Below are positions 53,115 to 61,220 of a stretch of 64,000 nt of DNA, in pieces. This stretch comes from Pirellulaceae bacterium (GTDB lineage Bacteria > Planctomycetota > Planctomycetia > Pirellulales > Pirellulaceae), in the NCBI GenBank assembly GCA_019636385.1, contig JAHBXT010000002.1:806001-870000 (forward strand). The letters run 5' to 3'. The notes beneath the pieces were generated by a model. The model made no database searches. It was not told where the DNA came from and was given only the letters and a program-made list of their open reading frames with translations. Position 1 is the stretch's first letter; each line of letters begins with the position of its first letter. Position numbers and translations under genes: made by a program.

Positions 53115-55796
53115 ATGATGGCAGTGTTGAATCTTAAATCTCTGGCCGCCAAGCTAAACACCGACTGTCGGCAGGCGCTAGAAGCTGCTGCCGGACTGTG
53201 CCTGTCGCTGACCAACTACAATGTCGAGGTCGAGCATTGGCTGATGAAATTGCTGGATCGTGCCAATACCGATTTGCAATTAATCTGTCGCAGTTACGAA
53301 ATCAATGATTCCCAACTGCGTACTGAATTGCAACATGCCATTGATCGCTTTAAGACCGGTAATGGGCGCCCGCCGGCACTCAGTCCCACCATCGTGGATT
53401 TGATTCGTGATGCGTGGTTGATCGGTTCCATTGAGTTCGCCGATCACCAAGTACGGAGCGGGTATCTTGTCTTGGCAATCTTGGGTATGGAAGGCCTCAA
53501 TCGGGCTGCATTGGGAGGAGTTGCCTCGCAGTTGGAAAAAATATCCTATGAGTCGCTCAAGCGAGAGTTTCATGAGATTTGCCAAGACTCCGACGAAGCT
53601 CAGGCCACCACGGCTCCATCGGCCACTGCCGGTGCCCCCGGCAAGGGGCACGTTCCATCAAAGACTCCAGCGCTGGACCAATACACCGTTGACCTGACGG
53701 ATCGTGCGCGTCGCGGCCATATCGATCCGGTACTCGGACGAGATGATGAAATTCGGCAAGTCATTGATGTGCTGTGTCGCAGGCGGCAGAACAACCCGAT
53801 CTTGACTGGCGAACCTGGAGTAGGCAAGACGGCGGTGGCCGAAGGCTTTGCCCTGCAGATCGCCAAAGGCGAAGTGCCGCCAGCACTCCAAAACGTGACT
53901 CTGAGAGTCTTGGATTTGGCCTTGTTACAAGCCGGTGCGGGCGTGAAGGGGGAATTTGAAAATCGGCTTAAGTCGGTTATTGAGGAAGTGAAGTCCTCGC
54001 CCACGCCAATTATTCTGTTCATTGACGAAGCCCACACCTTAATTGGTGCTGGTGGGCAGGCCGGACAGGGCGATGCCGCGAACCTACTCAAACCAGCCTT
54101 GGCCCGAGGCGAACTACGAACGATTGCGGCCACGACCTGGGCTGAGTACAAAAAGTACTTCGAGCGAGATGCCGCGTTAGCTAGACGGTTTCAAGTTGTG
54201 AATGTTGCCGAGCCTAACGAAGCATCCGCAATTGCTATGGTGCAAGGATTGGTGGCGGTTTTGGAGAAGCACCATAAGATTCGAATCCAAAGTGAAGCGG
54301 TTACCGAAGCTGTCAAACTATCCAATCGCTATATCTCAGGACGTCAATTGCCCGATAAAGCCATCAGTTTGTTGGACACGACCTGTGCACGCATTAGCCT
54401 GAGTCAAAATTCGATCCCTCCCGCGCTCGAGAATTGTCATCGGCGTCTCCAGCACGTTTCTACTTCTATCGGAATTCTAGAACGCGAGCAGCAGACAGGT
54501 TCCGATCACCAGGCAGCCATGGCTGAACTGAGACTGCAGCAAGAAGAGGTCGAACGCGAACGTTTGGCACTGGACGAGCGTTGGCAGCGGGAGCTGAATT
54601 TAGTCAGCCAGATTAACTCTCTATCAGCTCAATTGATGAACCAAGAAGTCTCGCAGCAGTCGGACAAAGCTGCACAGGCCAATGCTGCGGAGCCAGCCGC
54701 TCAGTCGGTGGATGAACTGCGTGACGATTTAGTACGCCTGCAAGCAGAGCTGGTTGCCGTCCAAGGTGAATCGCCATTGGTATTTGCGAATTGCGATGGT
54801 ACCGCCATCGCCGCTACAGTGGCTGCCTGGACGGGCATTCCCGTGGGACGGATGATATCCAACGAGATTAAGACCGTTATGAATCTTCAGAATGCCATGG
54901 AGCAATCCGTCGTAGGTCAGTCACACGCGCTGGCACAGATCGCACGTAGCATTCAGGTATCACGGGCGCGGCTGACCGACCCTAGCCGACCTATTGGCGT
55001 GTTCCTGCTGGCAGGCACGAGTGGTGTCGGCAAGACTGAGACCGCTCTTACATTGGCTGAACTTCTTTACGGTGGCGAGCAAAATGTGACCGTCATCAAC
55101 ATGTCGGAATTCAAGGAAGAGCATAAGGTATCGCTGTTAATGGGGTCGCCCCCGGGATACGTGGGCTATGGTGAGGGCGGCATTCTAACGGAGGCAATTC
55201 GTCGCAAGCCGTACAGTGTGCTGCTGCTGGATGAAATGGAAAAAGCGCATCCCGGAGTTCAAGACGTCTTCTATCAAGTGTTCGACAAGGGGCACATGAA
55301 AGATGGCGAAGGGCGCGACATCGACTTCAAGAATACTCTGATTATCATGACTTCCAACGCTGGCACAAATCTAATCATGAGCCTGTGTTCTGACCCTGAA
55401 ACGCGACCTTCGGCGGAAGGATTGACCGAGGCGCTGCACGAGGAATTGCTAAAAACATTTAAGCCTGCGTTCTTGGGGCGATTGACGGTGATTCCGTATT
55501 TCCCGCTGGACGACGGCATCATGCGGCAAATCATACGACTCAAACTCGGCAAAGTGCAGCGTCGCGTGGTCGAAAACTACAAGGCCGTACTTGAATATAC
55601 CGATGCGGTTGTGGATTCCATCGTCTCGCGGTGCACGGAGGTCGACACGGGTGCGCGCAATGTTGACAAAATCCTCAATCGAACATTGCTGCCCGAACTG
55701 TCGCGTGAGTTTTTGACCTTTATGGCCAATTCCACACCATTTAGCCAAGTCGTCGTCGACGCCGATGGTCAAGGCTTTACCTATTCCCTTCGCTAA
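53115..55796 (+). CDS. tssH: Type VI secretion ATPase TssH (ClpV)
   Basis: An 893-residue Clp/Hsp100 double-AAA+ ATPase, family length. The start is ATG 53115 or 53118, with GGAG upstream. The N-terminal Clp_N-like domain (about 1-160) contains LNTDCRQALEAAAGLC, matching the ClpV-type sheath-recognition domain. AAA-1 has Walker A GEPGVGKT (232-239) and Walker B LFIDEAHTL (about 301). A coiled-coil middle domain follows (about 440-570). AAA-2 has Walker A GTSGVGKT near 634-641 and LLLDEMEKAHP. ClpV extracts and recycles contracted TssB/TssC sheaths. It ends the cluster and is convergent, 16 bp away, with the M50 fusion gene. Confidence 0.96.
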   Translation: MMAVLNLKSLAAKLNTDCRQALEAAAGLCLSLTNYNVEVEHWLMKLLDRANTDLQLICRSYEINDSQLRTELQHAIDRFKTGNGRPPALSPTIVDLIRDAWLIGSIEFADHQVRSGYLVLAILGMEGLNRAALGGVASQLEKISYESLKREFHEICQDSDEAQATTAPSATAGAPGKGHVPSKTPALDQYTVDLTDRARRGHIDPVLGRDDEIRQVIDVLCRRRQNNPILTGEPGVGKTAVAEGFALQIAKGEVPPALQNVTLRVLDLALLQAGAGVKGEFENRLKSVIEEVKSSPTPIILFIDEAHTLIGAGGQAGQGDAANLLKPALARGELRTIAATTWAEYKKYFERDAALARRFQVVNVAEPNEASAIAMVQGLVAVLEKHHKIRIQSEAVTEAVKLSNRYISGRQLPDKAISLLDTTCARISLSQNSIPPALENCHRRLQHVSTSIGILEREQQTGSDHQAAMAELRLQQEEVERERLALDERWQRELNLVSQINSLSAQLMNQEVSQQSDKAAQANAAEPAAQSVDELRDDLVRLQAELVAVQGESPLVFANCDGTAIAATVAAWTGIPVGRMISNEIKTVMNLQNAMEQSVVGQSHALAQIARSIQVSRARLTDPSRPIGVFLLAGTSGVGKTETALTLAELLYGGEQNVTVINMSEFKEEHKVSLLMGSPPGYVGYGEGGILTEAIRRKPYSVLLLDEMEKAHPGVQDVFYQVFDKGHMKDGEGRDIDFKNTLIIMTSNAGTNLIMSLCSDPETRPSAEGLTEALHEELLKTFKPAFLGRLTVIPYFPLDDGIMRQIIRLKLGKVQRRVVENYKAVLEYTDAVVDSIVSRCTEVDTGARNVDKILNRTLLPELSREFLTFMANSTPFSQVVVDADGQGFTYSLR

Positions 55797-55812
55797 CTGA
55801 CTCGCCAGCCGC

Positions 55813-58041
55813 CTAGCGATTTCGATTGACCAATTGAGGTCGAATGTTCAGTGAGTAATAGCGCTTAGCTACGTCCCAGACTGTTCCGCGACCGGTGACG
55901 ACGTGTACCGTGGCCAGCGACTGATGGGAGACGCCGGGCGGCCAACTGCGGAGTTCAATCAACACCTCGAATTGGTTTCCTTTCGGTTCTAGTCGACCTC
56001 CGGTGGCCAGTTTTGACTGAAACGTACGATCGCCCACAAGTGATTCGGGGGTCACGTGCACCGGTTCTACGGAAACCTGCCGCACTTGGCCTTCATGCAG
56101 TCGCGTCACGTCGCAGTCCCAGCGGCAACGAACTTCCATCCCCGGTTGAATCAAGCGCGCGGTGTGTTCCGGCACTATAGCCGTCAGTTGCATCTGTTCG
56201 GAGTGTGCCACCCACCCCAGTAGGCTACCACGCTCGACATACGCTCCCAAGTTTGCAGGCCGGTGGAGCGGATTCCACTGCACAGCATTGACCGGCTCCG
56301 TAATGCTCCGCGACGCTTGCAAGCCGCTTTCAACAAAATGGCCTGCCTGCGGCGCACGCACGGTAAGCAACTCGACTTGCTGACTCAGAAGTTGTGTCTG
56401 AACCTCGTGGGCAGCCAGTTGCTCGATGACATCGGCCATCTCGAAGACACTCGATTCATCGTTGGCCTGAGATAACCGCAAGTGTGCGAGCCGTTGCTCC
56501 ATGAGCCGTTGTTTGCCTTCAGCAGCTAATTGCTCCATTTCCAGCTCGTGCGATCGCAATCGAATTACTGCTTGGCCTTGAGCGATGTCAACGCCAGGCT
56601 GCTGCAGGCTGACGACTTCACCGGCTTGCTGCGCGTAAAGTGGACTAAGATTCGCAAAGCTAGAAACAGCTCGGGCGGTAGCGAAGGTGGTCCACTGAAA
56701 ACTGAATACCAGCCAACTAGCAGTTAGCAGCATCCCCAACATGACAACGATCCGCGACCACAGTACGCGACCAACTCCCTGAATTTGCTTGACCCGCTGG
56801 ACTGCTGTCCAAAATCCGCCAAAAGCAATTCGTCCGAGGCACACACCGCAAATGCCGATGGCTACCAGTCTCAAGCCGACGCGGTCCAGCCCAACCCACA
56901 CGATTCCCAGTATCGTAATCAACAACATCGTTCTAAAAAGGAGAGACGCGATCCCGTAAATCAACAAAAACCAATCGGGGCCATCCGTGTGACGAAGTTG
57001 CAATCGACTTCCCGTCAGAAAGCTGGTGGTCAGACGCTGGAATAGCTCGCGACTTTGTTCGGAGAGATTTGGGATCCCAATCAGATCACTCAATACATAG
57101 TACCCGTCATAGCGTAATAAAGGATTGGCATTGATCACTACGGTACTAAGCGCACTAACAAACATGGTGTAAGCTGCGATATCATGCAGCCAACTGGACG
57201 GCAATGTAGTCAACCACACGCAGGCCGCACCCACAGCAATCAATAGTTCAACATACACCCCGGCGGCTGCGATGCTTGCGCGGCGCCAATGACTGGGGAT
57301 CTTCCAGCTATCCGTGGTGTTACAATACAAAACCGGCATGAGAACCAAGAACATAATGCCAATTTCGTGGCATTCGGCTCCCCATTTCCTGCACGCCAGT
57401 GCATGTCCCAATTCGTGCATCGACTTAAGGCAAACGTAGATTGCCAACCAAGTGACTACTTGCTCAGCAGTCGTTTGGGCCAAAGCCAACTGAATTGTCT
57501 GCCAAGCGTCATGGCGCAAGAACTGTAACCATACCAGAAAGATCAACAGCGGACTGGCTATGGCAACGCATAACAGCAGAGTCTTACTGAATAGGACAGT
57601 GGCTAGCGGCGACAGTGCCGTCAAGAGTCGCGTGGGGTCAAACAGCGGGATGCGTATTGCCAGTGGATTAATGAGCCATTGGAGAAGCCGACCCGAATCG
57701 ACTTGTTGCCGCTTAGTCCATAACGACCTGGCGGATTTGGATGGTTGATGAGACAGCAGCAATCCAGCCGCAGCCACTCGCGAAACCAGTGACAGTAACC
57801 ATTCGGCATTGATCTGCATTGACAAGCCGTTTGCCAAGACATCTGCCAAAGTTCGTGCCCCATTGAGCTGTTGCAAGACGGCCTTTTCGAGATCGCTGAA
57901 GTAGAAGTGTTCCAGCGAAACGGGATCCCTGGCAACCCAGCGTGTTTTACAAACGCGGCCGTACTCGGACCATTCCAAGTCGGGTCTCAGCTTCATCACA
58001 ATCTCTAATTGAGCTGAACGGATGGCTGCTGGCGGTGTCAT
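55813..58041 (-). CDS. PqqD-like / site-2-type M50 metalloprotease / HlyD-like adaptor fusion
   Basis: A 742-residue multi-domain membrane protein. Residues about 15-95 (RPDLEWSEYGRVC, EKAVLQQLNGARTLADVL) form a PqqD-like small helical module. Four to six helices of an M50 (site-2 protease-like) domain follow: HELGH at 209-213 and the second metal motif NPLLRYDGYYV near 313-325, both intact. After more helices a periplasmic HlyD-like part has a lipoyl half (NLSPLYAQQAGEVVSLQQPGVD), a coiled-coil stretch and a second half (LRAPQAGHFVESGLQ-like). This chain of domains is found in planctomycetes. It starts with an ATGA overlap with the upstream HlyD gene, giving the start at 58041. Export, processing or both are plausible. 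Confidence 0.85.
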   Translation of the reverse strand: MTPPAAIRSAQLEIVMKLRPDLEWSEYGRVCKTRWVARDPVSLEHFYFSDLEKAVLQQLNGARTLADVLANGLSMQINAEWLLSLVSRVAAAGLLLSHQPSKSARSLWTKRQQVDSGRLLQWLINPLAIRIPLFDPTRLLTALSPLATVLFSKTLLLCVAIASPLLIFLVWLQFLRHDAWQTIQLALAQTTAEQVVTWLAIYVCLKSMHELGHALACRKWGAECHEIGIMFLVLMPVLYCNTTDSWKIPSHWRRASIAAAGVYVELLIAVGAACVWLTTLPSSWLHDIAAYTMFVSALSTVVINANPLLRYDGYYVLSDLIGIPNLSEQSRELFQRLTTSFLTGSRLQLRHTDGPDWFLLIYGIASLLFRTMLLITILGIVWVGLDRVGLRLVAIGICGVCLGRIAFGGFWTAVQRVKQIQGVGRVLWSRIVVMLGMLLTASWLVFSFQWTTFATARAVSSFANLSPLYAQQAGEVVSLQQPGVDIAQGQAVIRLRSHELEMEQLAAEGKQRLMEQRLAHLRLSQANDESSVFEMADVIEQLAAHEVQTQLLSQQVELLTVRAPQAGHFVESGLQASRSITEPVNAVQWNPLHRPANLGAYVERGSLLGWVAHSEQMQLTAIVPEHTARLIQPGMEVRCRWDCDVTRLHEGQVRQVSVEPVHVTPESLVGDRTFQSKLATGGRLEPKGNQFEVLIELRSWPPGVSHQSLATVHVVTGRGTVWDVAKRYYSLNIRPQLVNRNR

Positions 58042-59006
58042 GGCACAGGAACAAGTGCAGCGCGTACTCTCAAACCTGGAACGAGCGCGCCTTCAAGGTT
58101 TACAATTTCCAGTTGGATTCTCATGTGGTTGGTAAGTGGATTGACTTCAGGAAATGCACACGTCACGTGCGCGGGTATGAACAGTTCTTGCTCACCCAGT
58201 CGCACTCCGACGACCGCTTGGCGGCCAACCAGCTTAGACGGCGTAGCCGCTTGCACAAACCCCTCGACAATCAGGTGATCTAACTGCATAACTTGACATA
58301 ATTCGGCACCTGACTCGACCCACTCTCCTGGTCGTTTACCGACCGAAATGACCACTCCGCCGGCCGGTGCCGTGACTCGGTGACGCGCAACAAGTTCTTC
58401 TGCGTTGGCTTGTTCATTCAGGGCTTTTTGGAATTCCAATTCGCTGAGCTTTCGATCATGTACAGCGCGTTGAATTTCGAGCTGAGTGGTTTCAAATACC
58501 AGGTTTAAGCGATCGATTTCCTTCAGTGGATATGCATCACGTATTTTCGCATTGGCGGCGATGGCCCGGTCAAGCTCGTTCTTGGCAACGCGGGAGCGGT
58601 TTTCGGCCAGTTGCGCATCAATTTCGCTTTCGAATTTGATTCGAGCTACGCTGGCAATGATTATGGCTTGGGCCAATTGTCGTTTGGCCAGCTTGTCGTC
58701 GATCATAGCCACATTCTGGCCGACGGTAACATGCTCTCCTTCGCGCACCGCGACCATCTGCACTATTCCGCTGGCTTCAGAGCAAACTCGAGTAGGATCC
58801 TTGGACTTCAGCAGTGCGTTCTCGACCGTCGTGGCACCCGGCAAGTCAAACTGCGCTGACAAATCGGCAGTCTGCTCTCCACGACTCGGCCCGACAAGCC
58901 ATAGCCAAGTTGCGCTGCACACTAGCGAGCTGACAAGAAATCGCAGCCAGCCAGGCTGAAAATAGCAGGTGATGCTCAGTTTGAGGGCGTTTGGTACTAG
59001 AACCAT
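58038..59006 (-). CDS. HlyD-type periplasmic adaptor (membrane fusion) protein
   Basis: About 322 residues from ATG 59006; the frame extends to 59072 but then overlaps much of the upstream gene. One N-terminal hydrophobic segment (about 19-40) acts as signal or anchor. A biotinyl-lipoyl-like half (IVQMVAVREGEHVTVGQNVAMIDD), a long alpha-hairpin (ARIKFESEIDAQLAENRSRVAKNELDRAI) and the second half (HRVTAPAGGVVISVGKRPGEWVESGAEL) with a beta-barrel follow. Such adaptors link inner-membrane pumps to TolC-type channels. It overlaps the GAF-HlyD gene by 10 bp and the M50 fusion by ATGA, so all three genes are coupled. Confidence 0.92.
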   Translation of the reverse strand: MVLVPNALKLSITCYFQPGWLRFLVSSLVCSATWLWLVGPSRGEQTADLSAQFDLPGATTVENALLKSKDPTRVCSEASGIVQMVAVREGEHVTVGQNVAMIDDKLAKRQLAQAIIIASVARIKFESEIDAQLAENRSRVAKNELDRAIAANAKIRDAYPLKEIDRLNLVFETTQLEIQRAVHDRKLSELEFQKALNEQANAEELVARHRVTAPAGGVVISVGKRPGEWVESGAELCQVMQLDHLIVEGFVQAATPSKLVGRQAVVGVRLGEQELFIPAHVTCAFPEVNPLTNHMRIQLEIVNLEGALVPGLRVRAALVPVP

Positions 59007-60910
59007 AGTTTTCTTTGAATCGCCTCCACCAAAGGTCTGGAAAGTACAAACCATGTTTGTCGCTGGCCACACGACAGATAAGCTTTCACAGTGGCACCGA
59101 TGTGCCCGTACGCGACGGATGCAGTAGCTGGTTCAGCGATTGCATCAATGATAACGCCATCGCCCCGTGGATTGCGAGCTAATGTAGAAATCCAGCTAAT
59201 CTGCGCGTCAAACTGAACATCTGGCTGAGCAACAAATATGAATTCCAAAACAGCCTCTGACTTGACGGGGATAGAACGCGAGCCCATCGAGTTCGCGAAA
59301 ACTTGCTTCTTGACGTATCCAATATCTGCGTCAGCAATCTCCAGTTTTAGGCACCAGTCGCCACTGGGGTCTGCAATACGAAACAAACTATCACCACGTC
59401 GCACGGGGCGCTGCTCGAGCAGTTTATCGAGATCTCTGGCGACAATGACGCCGTCCTGCGGAGCTCGTAGCTCCAGCCGTTGTCGCTCAAGCCGCAACGC
59501 ATCCAGTTTTTGTTGTAGGACTTCGGCCCAAGAATCTAATTGGCCAATCTCCGCAGTAAGTTTGTTACGGATCGCCGGTGATGCTGCTGGATCGCTACTG
59601 AGCTGACTCTGACTTAGCGATAAACCCTTTCGCTTCTCTGCATTGGCACTCAGTTCGCCTTCGACGCTGCGTATATCTAACTCCAATTGTGTTGATTTCA
59701 TGGCTAACAACAGTTGACCCTTCTGCACTGCCTGACCATTGGTCACCAATACCTGATCCACAGTACCGTCCAACGGTGCAAATAAGGTTCGTTGGTCTAC
59801 CGGCTCAAAAGTTCCATCCATCTCAATACGTAAGTTGGCAGGCATGATAAGTGCCCACAGAATTCCGGCTACCACTAATGTCCAAGTGGTCCACTTGATC
59901 AACTGTCGTGGTCGAGAGCTGATCGCTCCCGTTCCAAATTGATTCCAAGTACGAATCCAACCAGGTATTCGCAACCATCGCTGATGCTGAGACCAAGCAA
60001 CAGCCAGCATCTGCCCAACTTGATTCAGCACCACCATTCCCTTGGAAAACGCTTCGTAGGTAGCCCACTGGACGATCAGAACTGTATCGTGGGGGCGCGG
60101 CGTGGCAGTGGGGTCGCTCAGGGGAAAGGCAATGTAATAAGTGCCCGACACGGTGGGCGAGAGTTCGTCTAGCTGGCCGTGTTCGGTAAGTTCCTGAGAG
60201 TACTCAGGTTTGCCGGTAGAAAACACCCGCTTACCGATCTGTTCCAGTTGACTTACCAGTACCGATGCCGTGATTGGTCCAGGCGTATTGCTGATCGTCG
60301 AAATCCGAGGGCTGGCCAAAAGAGACTGTTTGGCAACTGAGATGCGATCCGCCATCAATATCGGCAACAATCCGTTGACCAAGTAGATTTCGGCTTCGAT
60401 ACTTGAGCCTGCCGAGGCAATGTCTTTATGGAGTTGTATAAACGCGGGCAGGTAGGCATCACGAAGCGATTCAATTTCAAACTGCAGACGCTGAGCGATG
60501 ACTTCTGCGAAGGCCTTGCAAAGCTGGACCAATTCAGAATAGGCCAGTTTGTCGACCTTGCTACCGAGCTTGACTAAAAGCGCTGCTTGCCCGGCACGCT
60601 TCCGAATCGGCAAGACGATACTGTCGAGTCCGGTTGGCAAATGGTCGACAAATTGAGCCTCAGCGTGTGGAATTTGGTCCAGCAGTTCGTGCCAGTTACA
60701 GTTGCCAACACTACAAACGATGCGCCAATTGCTATCGGGTATGGGGGCGACCAGAGCAATACTTGCGCCCGGCAGTAAGCTACAAAGACGACGTAGCACC
60801 GCCTCGTTGAACTCCTTGATTGAAGTCTGCGGGCAGGACGCCAGCTGCTCTAATGAATCTAGCAGTCTATCCAGTTCCTTGAGGGTAACCTCAGCTCCCA
60901 AAGACTGCAT
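58997..60910 (-). CDS. GAF-like domain fused to a HlyD-type adaptor
   Basis: A 637-residue protein. The first ~330 residues are cytoplasmic and look GAF-like or sensor-like (VCSVGNCNWHELLDQ, LPIRKRAGQAALLVKLGS, then a second unit with TYYIAFPLSDPTATPRPHDTVLIVQW). A single transmembrane helix at 340-357 (TTWTLVVAGILWALIMP) leads to a periplasmic HlyD-like part: lipoyl half near 375-410 (LFAPLDGTVDQVLVTNGQAVQKGQLL), coiled coil, and second half (RLELRAPQDGVIVARDLDKLLE). The start ATG 60910 has AAGGGAT upstream. A cytosolic sensor joined to an adaptor suggests signal-gated assembly or pumping, an inference. It heads the three-gene minus-strand operon and is divergent from the TolC gene. Confidence 0.85.
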   Translation of the reverse strand: MQSLGAEVTLKELDRLLDSLEQLASCPQTSIKEFNEAVLRRLCSLLPGASIALVAPIPDSNWRIVCSVGNCNWHELLDQIPHAEAQFVDHLPTGLDSIVLPIRKRAGQAALLVKLGSKVDKLAYSELVQLCKAFAEVIAQRLQFEIESLRDAYLPAFIQLHKDIASAGSSIEAEIYLVNGLLPILMADRISVAKQSLLASPRISTISNTPGPITASVLVSQLEQIGKRVFSTGKPEYSQELTEHGQLDELSPTVSGTYYIAFPLSDPTATPRPHDTVLIVQWATYEAFSKGMVVLNQVGQMLAVAWSQHQRWLRIPGWIRTWNQFGTGAISSRPRQLIKWTTWTLVVAGILWALIMPANLRIEMDGTFEPVDQRTLFAPLDGTVDQVLVTNGQAVQKGQLLLAMKSTQLELDIRSVEGELSANAEKRKGLSLSQSQLSSDPAASPAIRNKLTAEIGQLDSWAEVLQQKLDALRLERQRLELRAPQDGVIVARDLDKLLEQRPVRRGDSLFRIADPSGDWCLKLEIADADIGYVKKQVFANSMGSRSIPVKSEAVLEFIFVAQPDVQFDAQISWISTLARNPRGDGVIIDAIAEPATASVAYGHIGATVKAYLSCGQRQTWFVLSRPLVEAIQRKLWF

Positions 60911-61220
60911 TCGTCATCCCTTAGAGTATGTAGAGCCACATGTCATCGAAATGAGACTAATCGCAATCAGACACGGAGCAATCGCAGTTCACCAATTGGT
61001 GGTCGACACGCTTGTGATAGCCTTTCTGATTTTAAGCTGAAAGTGCATCCGCACCACCGAAAATGACAAGAAAGCCGCCGACACTACCTGGGCAATGGCA
61101 ATTTGACAGCCAAATCCGAACAATTAAAAGGAACTGATTAAAAGAAAGTTTCAGCAGAACCGATACAGGGTGAATGCGTGGAAAAGATGCCTGACAACTG
61201 CCTTTTGTTCGGAGTGCACA
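60911..61220. other. Divergent promoter region between the adaptor operon and the TolC-type gene
   Basis: A 310-bp region between two divergent genes of one apparent system; it should contain both promoters. One candidate for the TolC-type gene is listed separately. Confidence 0.6.
61103..61130 (+). promoter_or_regulatory. Candidate promoter for the TolC-type gene
   Basis: TTGACA (61103-61108, perfect -35) is followed after 16 bp by TAAAAG (61125-61130, four of six -10 matches). The predicted start is about 84 bases before ATG 61221. Confidence 0.4.

Larger units (their letters stand above)
42538..55796 (+). other. Type VI secretion sheath/baseplate gene cluster (imp-like order)
   Basis: One-direction cluster: regulator, sigma factor, tssA, tssB, tssC, tssC2, tagJ, tssE, tssF, tssG, tssH. 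The order tssA-B-C-C2-tagJ-E-F-G equals impA-B-C-D-E-F-G-H of the Rhizobium leguminosarum imp locus. The window has no hcp, vgrG, PAAR, tssK, tssL, tssM, tssJ or fha gene, so the complete apparatus would need further genes elsewhere. Confidence 0.85.
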
